DNA of 64,000 nucleotides, taken from Cyclina sinensis (taxonomy: Eukaryota; Mollusca; Bivalvia; Venerida; Veneridae). Position numbers and translations under genes: made by a program. Location of the stretch: positions 1,054,001 through 1,118,000 of the forward strand of contig JAAONU010000001.1 in the NCBI GenBank assembly GCA_012932295.1, written 5' to 3'. The notes beneath the pieces are model-generated. The model did no database searches. It worked only from the letters and a program-made list of their open reading frames with translations, and had not been told where the DNA came from. Positions 1 through 12,500 of the stretch are shown here, one piece after another; positions within the stretch are counted from its first letter, which is position 1, and each line of letters starts with the position of its first letter.

Positions 1-88
1 GCATCGTCAGATACCCACAGTTGATTATTACATGTAATCACATGGCTGCTAAATGTTAATGTATCGGCTGTGGGTATCAGATGATGAC
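1..88. mobile_element. Small inverted-repeat (MITE-like) element at window edge
   Basis: Bases 1-20 (GCATCGTCAGATACCCACAG) are an imperfect inverted copy of bases 68-87, with about 47 bp between them. This is the form of a very short MITE or snapback. The left boundary coincides with the window edge, so the element may be longer. Its ends resemble those of the larger element at 56612-57013, which also begins with a GCATCGTCGG-like sequence. It lies about 40 bp upstream of the first visible exon of the EF-hand/death-domain gene, so it is probably intronic. Confidence 0.5.
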
Positions 89-126
89 ATACATGTACTT
101 GTCAATTTAATATAATGTATTTACAG

Positions 127-3100
127 TAAGTATAGCAGAAGTAGAGAGACTGTGGGTGCGCTTCCAGCAGCTAGGATGTAACAAGGATGGAGAACTAACT
201 GACGATGCCATCAGAAAGTCAGAGTATAACCAGGATGTATTCATGAGAAATGTAAGATACTAGTGCTTGAATTTCTAATTTGTGCAGAAAATGTGAGATA
301 CTTGTTTATGGTTTTAGTTTTGTTTTGTGTTTTCATATCTTTAGTAATATTACTGTTGATGTTAAAGCAACTGACGCACAGATGGGTTGACCATGCAAAA
401 AAAGAAGAAAAAAACCATTGCTAGTACCCGTAAGGGGAGTTAAGACAGTATAGATAGATAGATAGATATTATATTATTGATTTTGAAAACCCTGAAGAAC
501 TTATCTCTGTGGCTAAGTAGTGTAGATAGCCTGCCTACATTTTACTGACCTAAAGGGCATGGGTTCTAATCGTGGTGGAATCAGATTTTTTCTCGGTTTT
601 CATGATGTATAGGAGCATAATATTATGTTTTTTCCATAGTGTAATAACTTCTCTTAAATTTTAAAGAAAAACAAATCAGCTACATTCTGTGAGTCAGTCT
701 CTTTAATAAGTTGGCAAAGATGAAAAAGATGTTCATGATTCTAAATGAAGATTTTATAAAACTAATTTGACTGTATATTGTTGTTACAGTGTGTAAGTTA
801 CAAATTGCAAAAATCAAGTAAGTTCATGTTTTAATAAAGCATTAAAGATTTTAAATTCTGGACAGGAATACCCATTTGCATGTACCATTGGGTTCTTAAG
901 TAATAAAATCAATTAAAATAATAAGTAGAGCTGTAATAAATATTGCATATAAATCATAGCACTATTATTATTTATTTTGTAGTCACTTTAACCGGCTATA
1001 TTTTTATACCCCATTACACTGACATTTAAAAAAAAATCCTTTTTAGATCCTGAGGAAGTATATGGATGGCTCAACAAAGAAAATCACATTTGAAAACTTC
1101 TTGCGAGCTTTGAAGTGGGTTGAACAAGCCAGTTTGGATGAGAAAATTAAAGGTTTCTGATTAAAACTGTTTATCCTCACACTTTTTCACTTGTTTAACC
1201 TTGATTTCTACTTAAACTAGTAGTACTACTTAAAGTAGTCTTAAATTTTATGTTTTGCTGTTGAATTAATCACAGTTGAATAAAATGAAAGTGACATGAG
1301 AATACAGTTTCAGTTGCTATTCAGTGAAGTTTCATTTATTTACATGTATATATACTGCAACTGTGGCCGTGTGGTTCGGACATCCACCTACCGAGCAGGA
1401 AATTGAAGGTTTGAATCCCAGTTGAGGCTGGGTTAGAACTGAGGAGAGGTTGGTTGGTGAGCTGCCAACTAGTTAGAAGTAATGGTTACCGTAAGCCTAT
1501 CTCGGCCAGATGCCTGGCAAAAAGAGAAGGGATTTGAGGAAGTACTGTGCACACAAAAGATAGGTGTCTCATAAGCCAACTTGGCTGGCCCTTTCAGTAG
1601 GGTTGACACTATAATAAACAAAGCCTTTACCTTTATAAATATTGAGTCAATTGAGCCAGTCTTCTGACTGAAAGCTTCATTCTTTTGTAAAGTAAAACCT
1701 TTGGATGTTTATTGCAGCTGTATTTCACATGTTGAACAATGGTAATCCAGTCAATCCAGATTTGATGGTTAAAGTTCTGGAGAGGGTTTATCCTAATGAC
1801 AAAGGCGTAAGAATATGTGTTTGCTATTTTCGTACATCACCTATAATTAAATGTGTGAATATCCTTCTAGTTATGGCATTTCTAATGTTGTTAACCAAAA
1901 CATAACCAAGTATGTATATATATTGTAACAGCCCTAAATGTTACTTCCTGAAGTTTAAGTGCTGCAATACAATCTGTTAACGTAAGTGTTGTACGAAATC
2001 CTTGGAATCAATATTGAAAACCTGATCAAACAAATCAGGATAGAACAAACTATGATTTACTACCCCAAAAATCTTCATTCTGCTAAGTACTTTTGATATG
2101 AAAGAAGTTTTGTGCAAAAAAATGATTCTGTGGGAAATTCAGTCGTCAAATGAAATTTGTCCACAGTGACGAAGCAATTATGGTTATTTATGTTAGTATT
2201 AGTAATTGATCCTATGAATGGTCTTTGATGACACAGTCCAGATGTTGTAAACAGAATAATTGTTTTCCTTTCAGGAGCCTATACAAAGGATTGTTGAGCT
2301 ATTTTTTCAGGTTATGGATAGACAAGGCAAAGGTTAGAAAAGTTTACAATATTACCTTCCATGTTCTACTATTTTCTCATATTGTTTCTATGACAAATTT
2401 GACTTTCTTTATGATACCATTTAGCTTTTGATCATTGTGCAAAACATTCAAATTAAAAAAAAACAAAAAAAATAACTTTCAAACCACCACTGTCAAATGT
2501 CATTTTACAAACAAAAAAGTAACTAGCCAGAGTTGGCTTAAATCGTTTGCTCTTTTTAAAATGCTTGTTTACATGAACCATTACTGAAAAGGAATCTTAA
2601 TGTTTAACTAGGTCAGATAGAGGAGGATGGGTTTCTGGAAGGAGTGAAGCGTATACCCCCAGGTATTCTAGAGCATACACTCGGCTTCCAGATACTTCCA
2701 GAGGAGATGAAAGAAAGGCTTCATAAGAACTTACAGGAGGTAGGTACTGGCCCTGTCAAGGTTTTGTTTTTTACATTAATCAATGCTGCAAGTCTCAGGA
2801 AAAAAAAACTACTGATAATATTATCTTCTTCAAACCTTGATTTAGATCTAAAGGGTAGCAGTTTTTTCAAGTTTGTCTTCTTTTACTATTAGAACAAATC
2901 GATTTTGGCACATCTAAAAATTAATATTGCAAACAAAACTAAAAAAAATATTCTTTAGTCATCAGTACATATGGTCAAACATAATTTCCTTTCATGCCAT
3001 ACCAAATTATCTGATGAATGATATTATGTTACTTAGGTAAATTGTTTTGTTACATATATTTTTCAATTTCTCTTCTTGATAGTTCCGCTCAGATAGTGTA

Positions 3101-3917
3101 ACAGGGCGTGGAACAGGGAGGGCAGGAACAGTCCCTCCTCAGCCCCGCCTTACACCAAGACATGCTAGACAGGTACCCCCAGATTCTGCACTCAGAGAAG
3201 TTGCTGTAAAGATATGGAAGAAAGATTGGGCACGTGTTGCTAACAAGCTCGGGTTCTTCTCACAAGATGTAGAAGAAATCCAACAAGCATATCCTAATAA
3301 TCCACAACAACAGGTTACCAACATACTGATGTTATATTGTTCAGTGTTGCTGTTTTCTTGCTTTGTATACTTTGGCTTAACAGATTAGCAACTTTTTCTG
3401 TCAGCTAAGAACTTCAAAGTTTTATCTATTTAAGCTGATAGAATTTTAAAGAAAAGTCCTGACTTTTCTCACTTGTGAACATTAGAAAGAATGGTACGAC
3501 TTGATGAAAGTTAGGTACTTTTTATTGAGCTGGAACAGTTTTTATACAGTCGTTATCACAGCCATCCACACAGTAGATTTTCATTTTCATGATCAAATAG
3601 GAGTTTCTCTTTATGATAGATGAAATAGTAAAACTTTTATTATTTTTGTTAATGAATGATAAATGACTTACACTGTTCATTGTTGAAGTATATTTTTTTC
3701 ACTTTATGAGTTGTCTTTTTTTACTTCATTCTTTCTGTATTTGAATTCACAAGATTTCACTGTTGCTGAAAACTTTTTAATAATTTCTTTTTAGGTTTTT
3801 GAAATGTTGAAACAGTGGCGGGAACGTGATGGGGATGAGGCCACATCTGAAGTTCTGGAAAGAGCATTAGTAGACTGTGGAATGACAGATGCAGCGATTG
3901 TCATGACAAGTTACTGA
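127..3917 (+). CDS. Pseudo-EF-hand (calcineurin-B-like) plus C-terminal death-domain protein, 5' partial
   Basis: Seven exons read through in one frame: 127-251, 1047-1152, 1718-1806, 2275-2332, 2612-2739, 3083-3313, 3795-3917 (stop TGA 3915-3917). All introns are GT-AG and all phases agree. The first four exons encode a calcineurin-B/recoverin-type EF-hand array (motifs LWVRFQQLG, ITFENFLRALKW, VMDRQGKGQIEEDGFLEGV). The loops are degenerate: G replaces the first Asp of loop 1, and the loops lack the Glu at position 12, so calcium binding is doubtful. Exon 6 has a basic Pro/Arg linker, then exons 6-7 form a death domain (KDWARVANKLGF, DVEEIQ, VFEMLKQWRERDG) ending 4 residues before the stop. 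Death domains make homotypic contacts in apoptosis and innate signalling. The orthologue's name is not recognised, and upstream exons lie outside the window. Confidence 0.85.
362..706 (+). mobile_element. TTAA-flanked inverted-repeat element with internal tRNA-like unit (copy 1)
   Basis: The element is bounded by TTAA at 362-365 and 703-706. Its termini are inverted: left TTAAAGCAACTGACGCACAG, right CTGTGAGTCAGTCTCTTTAA. TTAA duplications are typical of piggyBac-type insertion. Inside, on the + strand, a tRNA-like segment has an A-box-like TGGCTAAGTAG near 510 and a B-box-like GGGTTCTAATCG at 561-572. A GATA microsatellite lies at about 448-471. The core TTTTACTGACCT-AAGGGCATGGGTTC is shared with the element at 11821-12267, which defines one family. 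It sits in an intron of the EF-hand/death-domain gene. Confidence 0.75.
1361..1625 (+). mobile_element. tRNA-derived SINE
   Basis: Begins with a tRNA-like head: A-box-like GTGGCCGTGTGGTTCGG from 1363, then B-box GGTTTGAATCCC at 1408-1419. About 200 bp of unrelated body follow, with an A/T-rich end near 1625. Spacing of the two boxes (about 45 bp) fits a tRNA. It lies in the intron between exons 1047-1152 and 1718-1806 of the EF-hand/death-domain gene. Terminal duplications were not clear. Confidence 0.65.
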
Positions 3918-4609
3918 CGTACTGTATAACAGGAAAAGATCACCAGTACTAGTGTTCTGTAATACACATAGAGTACGAAAGTCTCAACCCGTGTTCAGTA
4001 CATGATCCTGGCTATTGGTCATTCTAGTCAAAGCCTGTAATGTTCACATTGAGTACTGCAAGAACTGTGTGTTTTGGAAGCGTATGGACTAGTGCAGTAT
4101 ACAAAATAGATTTTTGGCGTGTTCAGAAAAACCTGTTTCCTACGTCACTGTGTACATTCATGTTGATCTTGCACTTACCGGTAAATAACTAAATCAAGGT
4201 CGAACAGATCAGTGAAGTAAAGTAATTTTAACAAAGTTGCTGAGCAGCTCACATAAACATCTTTGCTCATTCTCATTAAACTTCTACTTTTATTTCTATT
4301 GATTTTATGGTTTATTATTTCAAAGTTACACCTTTAATCCATGACTTTCTCAGAATGTCTGGATCAATAGTACATGAAATAATGGAAACTGCACAAGTAA
4401 AACTGTATCAGTCAGTACCTGGCCTTAAGTTCAAATCAAGGAGAACAGACTAACCCAGCATCTTGGTTTATAAATACCACCATTAAAAACACAGCTATGT
4501 TTCCTCTTTCTGTCTGTTCCACTGACTTTTGTAAAGTGGAAGAAATCCTGTTTACTTTCTTAAAACTTTATTCTAGTTGATCTGTTAACTGTTTATACAT
4601 TACAATAAA
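3918..4609 (+). other. 3' UTR of the EF-hand/death-domain gene with candidate polyA signal
   Basis: No further coding exon is visible after the TGA. AATAAA at 4604-4609 is the first good polyadenylation signal downstream. The transcript probably ends shortly after it. Another AATAAA-containing stretch occurs near 5160, so the end is not certain. Confidence 0.45.
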
Positions 4610-6360
4610 CATTAAAATATTGTAACAAGCAAGCATATATATCTTTCTGGATAACAAACATGCAGCTTAATTGCAGTACACAAGACTATTTTGAGAGGTG
4701 AATGCAAAAAACTGCTACCTCCTTCATTATTATGTTGTGCTTTGAAGTTTTTCACACTCACCGCTCGTTGTATAATTGTTAATAAAGTACAATATTTTGA
4801 CAACCTGGTGTTAGAATATACACAAAAACTATAGGTCAAACTGTATGATGAATAATTTAAGAAAATACTGAGACAAAATTGCAACTCTCCTGAAATACAG
4901 AAGGTTAGCAGTGTAATGTTTACACTAAGTCAATCATGCATGAACGACTGATTACACAGTACAAGCAAACACCTAACATAATTCTTAAATATGCCAAAAA
5001 TCAATCATAGCAGAAGTTTAATCATGAAACCAAGAGATTTGTTTCATGTACTTTTTTTCTATTATTTCTTGATGTAACTGGTAGTTTCACTCTTACTGAA
5101 TTATGCAATGGTATGAATTACAAGTACCTAAAAGTACAGCAAAAAGTTGGTAAGTTTTCAATAAAATACCCCTTGAAGTGATAAATGGTACCACCCAGAC
5201 TGATTGATGGACAAGTTCATTTTAGAAATTCATCAGGGAAGGCTTATTAACCAGCTTTAAAAATAGAAAGTTTCAGAAATATGTGACTTGCTAAAACTGT
5301 TCAAAAACTGAAGATTCCAATACCCATTGTTAACAAAGTAAGACCACCTTAATCAGTAAAACCTTCTAAAATTATAACTTACATAACATGCAGTAGCCCA
5401 GCACTACTACAGACAATCTGACATATCTTTAAACATAGGTATTCTACAGGGATCAAGACTTCTGCCTTTAGCATTATAACATTATGAACTCATTAAAGGC
5501 TTCCTAGCCATTTTGAAATCAGGGAATATTTTCAAAAGGCAGAAGTAAGGCACTTTCCCATACCTGTGTTTATACTAAGTTTATTATACCTCACTGAAAT
5601 TTTAACTTTATTTTCAAACTCAAATTCACTGCAAGTCTGTGCCCTATAAAATAACTCAGTATATCTCGCAAGCATATTTACATGTCTACAAAAAATGAAT
5701 TTAATGCAAACTTCTAAACATGAAAAACAGAACAGAACAGGATATTTTATTAAGACATATACACAGTTCATTGTCTAGATATATAACTGTTAACAACATA
5801 CAACATACTGTCACAGATAGAGCAATGAAGAAAAAAAAACCTTAACAATTACTAGTGTGACACTTAAGTAAAGCTGCCCTTTTACATATGACCAGGCAAA
5901 TACTGTGGATGTAACATTTATCATGTTTTAACATTATGTTTAAATTAACCAGTGTCTGAATAAATGATTAGTCGGTAAAAATAACTAACATGTTCTAAAT
6001 GTTACAAATATCTCTTGTTTACAGACAAATAAATGTAGTACATATCATAATGAAGTAAATACATCAATCTGTGCCTTCTTATATATTTTAAAGGCAGATG
6101 TGCCTATAGAATTATAACAAAACTGATACAAGGAAATGTAAAATGACAACCATTATTTAACAACAGTAAATCATGAAAAGGACTTCAGAAGTTTAAAATT
6201 TCAATCACAAGTACATTGGTGTTACACTTTCATTAGAATGTTTGATTTATATGTAATTAAATACACTTAAGAACTTTCTGTAAGAATTATTTCAATTAAT
6301 ATCTTAAGTGTTTAATTTTCATTTTAACTGACTCATAATATTATAGTGTCTTATTTTACA

Positions 6361-6835
6361 TTAAAGGGATACACAGGCAAATGAATGTCAAAAAATTAAA
6401 ACTGATATTATTTGCTCAAACCACGTTCAATATGAAGAACTTTAAATTCCCAGAATGTTTGTCCATATAAATAAAGTGAAATGCGGGCTTGAACGTAAAT
6501 ATTTGAACATTCTTTAACTGAAAGTAAAACCCAAAGGGTTATTTTAAATAGGTCACATGACAAAAACAGCCAATCGGCGTTTCTCTTGGGTTGCTTTTGC
6601 TGTAGAATAGTGACAGGTACATAAACCGTCCAATCATTCACTGCAAAATTTAGCGCGAAATCTAAATTTTCTATCTTGGCCCACGTGGGTCAGGTTAAGA
6701 AACCACCCGGTTTTTCATTTAATAGAGGAAACCTTTGTTACTGTGACTGATCATTGTATTTATTTCGAGTACATTCATAGTAGATAGAAGAAACGTGAAA
6801 GAAAGCATAAAAGTTTTGCCTGTATATCCCTTTAA
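6361..6835. mobile_element. TTAA-flanked inverted-repeat MITE
   Basis: Left end TTAAAGGGATACACAGGCAA starts at 6361; right end TTGCCTGTATATCCCTTTAA ends at 6835. This is one substitution over 20 bp, and TTAA lies at both edges. Length is 475 bp, with no coding potential. The interior has CCCACGTGGG, a palindromic E-box-like site, near 6680. No tRNA-like unit was seen, unlike in the other TTAA elements here. Confidence 0.75.
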
Positions 6836-7864
6836 AAGGAAATTCTTTTATTTTTTTTCATCAATAGACTAGTTTCTTATTTCAAAACAATACTGACATA
6901 AGGTGAACTGATATCCTTAATTGTTGATGGTATCAAAAATGTTCTAATATAAAATGAGATTCTTTTAGATGTGTGAAGGTACTATCATCTGTACAAAACG
7001 AAAAATGTTTCAATTCTACACAAATCAAATATTAAACACACAAGCATTGAGCAACATATATAGATGGGAATGATAACAGAAAAATAAAAAGCCGTTAAAA
7101 AATCACAATTTAAAAATGTTTCAACACATACTCAGGGTATCTATACCCCTGAAAATTTCATTGTATCCTGCCCTCGATAAAAATTATTTAAGTACATGTA
7201 TCTTTTCTAACTGATCATGAGTACAGCTACTGTCAACACTGATGCATGTGCATGACAAGTAATAAATGAAAATAAAGGGCTCTGATCTTTGTTAATATGG
7301 AATTAGGCTGAACAGTTTTAACAAAGTTACATTCTATTATTTCATTACCACAAATCTTAACTAAATACAACATTTATCCAAAACATGAACATTTACTTCA
7401 AAGTAAATTGATATTAATGCAGTTTGAAATTGTTTTAAAAAATCTATGAAAAATTTTACTCTTTTATTTTGAAAATGCATATTTTATTCATTTATATGTG
7501 TGGACTTTCAATCAAACATCAGATCTTGAGTTTGGTTCACAGTTACTGTATCTTGTTCAGTTTTAGTTTAGTTAAGCATAATGCCAAAAGTGTGAAAATC
7601 TTCGATAAACTTTCGAGTCGAGAACACAAAGTCTTAAACTACAATGAATGTAAACATGTCCTAATTTTTTTTTGTTTTTATATCAGGACTGCAAACAGCA
7701 ATTTCCACCAACAAAAACACATATTTTTGAACCATTTACAACAAATAAATTGCACCCTCCTTGTAAACCAATTGCATGTTATACTAAAAAGCTAGCCTTT
7801 TCAAAATCAGGAACACGGTCAGTTGAACAATTATAACTAGAAATGGGTTTTTGATTGAACAAAA

Positions 7865-8490
7865 ACATATGTCTCCCCCCAGCCAGATGCTGCAGGTAGT
7901 ATTGAGTCAGACGATTGTAAAATTTGACATTTAACCTCCAAATGTGACCTTGACCTTGAGACACCACACTTGCAAAGTGGGTTCTGCACATCAACTTGAT
8001 GAGGTGAACATCTGACCCAAGTTTCATAAAAATCCTTCAAGGGCTTTGGAAGATACAGAGTGGACACGATTTTGTGGCATTTGACATTTAACCTCCAAGT
8101 GTGACCTTGACCTTGAGACACCACACCCGCAAAGTGGGTTCTGCACGTCAACTTGATGAGGTGAACATCTGACCCAAGTTTCATGAAAATCCTTCAAGGG
8201 CTTTAAAAGATACAAAGCGGACACGATTTTGTGGCATTTGACATTCAACCTCCAAGTGTGACCTTGACCTTGAGACACCACAACCGCAAAGTGGGTTCTG
8301 CACGTCGCCTTGATGAGGTGAACATCTGACCCAAGTTTCATAAAAATCCTTCAAGGGCTTTGAAAGATACAGAGAGGACACGATTTTGTGATGGACAGAC
8401 GGACGGACGGACGGACTGACGGATGGCTGGACGGACGGACAACCAGGGGAAAAACAATATGTCTCCCCCATTTTTGGGGGGAGACATAAT
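7865..8490 (-). repeat. Tandem-array element, 157-bp units with TGACCTTGACCT, ending in an ACGG microsatellite
   Basis: Three head-to-tail units begin at the GTGACCTTGACCTTGAGACACC motif (7944, 8101, 8258), giving a period of 157 bp. An ACGG-type microsatellite follows at about 8394-8442. The right end is a snapback of TATGTCTCCCCC and GGGGGGAGACATA (about 8458-8487), and a TATGTCTCCCCCC copy also marks the left end. Open frames on the minus strand (61-115 aa) are products of the repeat, not genes. Confidence 0.85.
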
Positions 8491-9563
8491 TATGAATTCT
8501 AAGTAACATTTTTTTTAATATATACAAAAAATACATGAGAATGTTATATTAAATGTTTGTATTTTATTAAATTGATTTCACTGATGTAGTTTTAGATGGA
8601 TCTAGCACAGAATATTCCTTGTTAAGATGGAAAAATTGTATACACCATAAATAAAATATAAGAAATATATAGATAAAACTGATTTTAAGATGACATCAAC
8701 ACATGTGCAAGTGTAAAACTTCAAGCAGGGATTTAAAGGTAGGTAACCCTACATAATAAAATTCCTCTATTGCAACTGAGATTGGATACACAAGTGGAAT
8801 CAAAAGATAAGAACTGAGTCTTAGAAAAAAAAGGCTGAAACCCTATAACAGAAGAAAGAGAACAGACGACAGCATTCTGTAATTATTAACATTCTGGTGA
8901 AAAAATCTGTCTGATTCAGTCATATTAAAATTCAACCCATTTAGCACTGTTCTATCACAGTTATCAATTTTCTGTTAAGAAGGCGGGCAATTTTTCTAAC
9001 ATTCAATACAAGCGATAATTATGAAAACTGATCTGTACTCAAAAATAAAAACAAGCTTTGTAAAAAAAAACTTACTGAATTCCAACAAATTAAGCAACAG
9101 TCTGTCTTAAGAACACTAATATTATTGTAAAAGTAAAAGATACATGTAAGTAATGTTGAATTCTCTATATAAACATGTTCAATCTGAAGAATTCAGCAGT
9201 AAATTACCAGCATAATTATCATTTTTAACCTTTACTCCTCAAGGGAAATAACAGAAAAATAACCTCCCTGCATACACAATATGACAAAATCATTATCCCT
9301 TAGCAACAACTGACTGTGTAGCTTAAGTAAATATTACAACTCGCCAAACAAAACTCATCATGAGCCTAAAAAAATAAAATATCAAATTGCACTTCTTTTA
9401 CCAATCACCAATGAAAAATACATTGAAAAAATGCAGTGCATGCTATCTTGGCATGAGGCTTTTACTTTTCACGGCTACAGCTTCCAAACGTCATGATAAA
9501 ATGGTATGCAATGCCCTTTAACTGCTCTTGTCCAGCTGGAAGTTCTACGTTTCACAATAGGCG

Positions 9564-9584
9564 TTAATGTTTGGTTTTCTGTTC
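9564..9584 (-). CDS. dapp1: Tentative terminal exon of dapp1
   Basis: After the phase-0 donor following WRL, the acceptor TTTACAG just above 9584 gives EQKTKH and a stop. The length of the tail is plausible, since the human tail is also short, but no homology supports it. Another frame from the same acceptor stays open for about 35 codons but would need a different upstream phase. An alternative acceptor near 10100 gives LMKK-stop. Confidence 0.35.
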   Translation of the reverse strand, partial: EQKTKH

Positions 9585-12500
9585 CTGTAAACAGCAGCAA
9601 AGTTACCAAGTTTTAAAGTTGTATTTGAAATACTGAATAACTTAAGCCATGACCTAAACAAAGGTTCCATCTTGAATTAATATTCATTATTGTTAGCAAA
9701 ACTGACTGAAAACTAAACCTGTGATACTGTAAGACTAAGCAATTAGACACAGACATGAAGACTTCAAAAAGAAGTGAATGACAAGAAATTCATTAGTCAG
9801 CAATGGTACAAAACAAACAATAACCTTCACTTTTCCTATGAAATTATCAATGAGATCCTTGTGAAGACTCTGTTAGTTTTTTTGTGTGTCATAAGATGAA
9901 AGAGAACATCTCAATAATGACAGATATTTCTGGCAGCTACTGTCAAAAATGTTTAAAGTTTTCAATGGACTAGAGCTTTTCTTTTTGTAGAATACTGTGT
10001 GGCCAGCCATACCACGTCATATATGATGCCATTTAGGCTGTGGCAAGCAGCATGTTTTTGCCTTGATTCAGAAAACTGCTGTATTTCATTTCTTCATCAA
10101 CTAAAAGGGGACAAAGTTCATGCAAAGTAAAAAATTATGCCCTACAAATAGATCTTAATGAATCTTTGTTCCTTAACATTCAGGAAATAAAGAAGTTGTA
10201 AAAGTATGTTTGCCTTTAAAATGGTCAATACCTAAATTAACCAACAGAATGTTGCTATGAGCTTGAATATTGTTTCCTAGGAGACCTGTAATTTTAACTG
10301 ACTCACCAGTCTCCAATTGATCAGCTTCACCCATTCTTGGGACTCCTTTTCATTTGCAGCAAACAAATAGAAAGTTCTCCAGTCAAACACTAATCTATGG
10401 GTAAAACACAATGTCACTGGTCAAACATTTTAGCTTATTCACTTTAAAAAGACTACCATACATTTATCATTAACAGAATATTTTGATGACAAAAATGTTA
10501 AAGGGAAATTAATGACTCTTGCATATTAATGACACCATTCACCTAGGCTTTCAAATGTCAGAAAGAGTTAATTCTTTTTCTTTTTTTTTAATCGAACATT
10601 TTAAGGCTGTGATATAGCTTCCACTGTATTCCCAATGCAAGAATATATTACATGTTACATCTGAAAAACTAGGCTAGTGGCTATATATATGTAACTTTTA
10701 TAAATTATAATGTATAATATTTTCTGTCAACATCTTCTGTGCCTAGAAGTTTACATTTAAGTTATATGTATAACAGGAGTATATTTCTACCCCAATGCCG
10801 ATGTCTTGTAAAGCTTTGTTTTGATACCTTCCAGATAGCTGTTACCTGCATTTGAGTCATCTTAATTGGGACTTGAATTAATTCTGGCAGAATATACCAC
10901 ATCAGTCAGACTAAAGGGCCTTTAATGAGTTAAAGTTATATGGAATGTTTACAGCATGATTTTCCAAGCATATGCATAATACGCACTTACTTATAAAAGT
11001 TTAAGACAGCTATAGGTCATTATAATCACATGTACTAGAAATGTTGCTATAAATGAATTTATACCAGTGTAAAGAAATGACAATTTTTCTGGCCAAACCA
11101 GGCCAATTTTAGCAGTTACTGCTGAACAATGAAAACAAAAGTGTTGTTCAATTTGGTATAAAAGATATATTTACTTTTTTACCCCTGACTTTGTCGTTTG
11201 CCAGTTTCGAATAAACTTCATTGTCTATCTTGATAACAACCTAAAATGCAGTTACATACCTGAATACATGTCCCTTGCCCCTGTATTCCCCTTCCATTGC
11301 ACAATCCTTACATTCATTCAGGTCAAGCACACGTATTGGGTCTTTCCTGGACGAATCTTTAAAATACTTTAACTCATTCTTCTGCAGCACAAACCAACGT
11401 ACCTTCCATGTCTGAAATGTGTGTTTATCCTTCTATTAATGTTCTGTTACGATTATTTTATGCTTTAATAACTTTTACGTAACTATGCTTTTTAGTACTT
11501 GCATACATCGTCTTCTATGGCAAAAGTTCTAAGTTAGTGTTAGAGGTAAAAGACTTTAATCAAACAAACAAAAAATGGCATCAAAAAGTATAGTTAAAGC
11601 ATCGCAGTTTTTTAAATTCTTCCTGTATGACTAGCAGTGTTTTTATATAAACAGGTCTAGTAAAATACTAAAATAGTTATTCCCTGGAAGGATGCATAGA
11701 CAGCACCATCAGAACTCTTGAAATAAACTACCCTAAATGAAACTTATTTTTTTAATATAAACATGCAGTTCAACTTTCATTGTAAATAGAAACACCAGTG
11801 AACATAAGCTGCCTTTAGACTTAAAGCGACTGACTCACAGAATTTAGCTTAAATTTTTTTTCTTTAGAATTAACGAGAAGTTAATATACTATGAAAATAA
11901 CATAATTTTATGTTTCTATACATTATAAAAATTGAAGAAAAAATAATTCAATTTTAACAGGATTCGAACCCATGCCCTTCAGGTCAGTAAAATTAGAACC
12001 AGCGACCTAGACCACTGAGCCACTGTGGAGTATTACTGACAAATCTTAAAATTAACCATATAAACAAAGTACCTACCCCGTGACTAACAGGGTAAATTTT
12101 TTACAGATAAGATTATGAAAACCTTTATATTATGATGTGTTTCTGTGACAAAAACTGACAGTAACTTAGTTTAGAAATGTTCTTCACAACTACAACCAAA
12201 ATTTTGACATATATAAACATTTTCTTTTTTATGCATCGTCGACCCATCTGTGAGTCATTCGCTTTAAACTACCTATGTTCTTCCAGCTAGTATTCAAAGG
12301 TTTGACTGCAATACATTTTATAAAACATTCAGTTTAGGTTTATTACATTTGTACTTCCCTACTTACTTTCCTTTGTTTCTTTTTCCACAATCACATGATC
12401 TAGTATTTCTATTTTTAGTATTTATGTTACTAGTCACTATTGTATAAAGTATTAGTTTATTTTTACATTTACTGATACTCTTATCAACTACAGCAAACTG

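Larger units (their letters stand above)
4610..9563. other. Convergent intergenic / 3' UTR region
   Basis: AT-rich DNA between two convergent genes. No coding exon was recognised on either strand. It contains a TTAA element (6361-6835) and a tandem-array element (7865-8490). The remainder may include a long 3' UTR for the DAPP1 gene on the minus strand. The polyadenylation site of that gene cannot be fixed from sequence alone. Confidence 0.4.

Noticed and set aside
7837..8536. Five overlapping minus-strand ORFs (61-115 codons) repeating KLGSDVHLIK and SQGQGH text
   Set aside because: They are translations of a 157-bp tandem DNA repeat and microsatellite; the repeated text follows the DNA period, not a protein domain.
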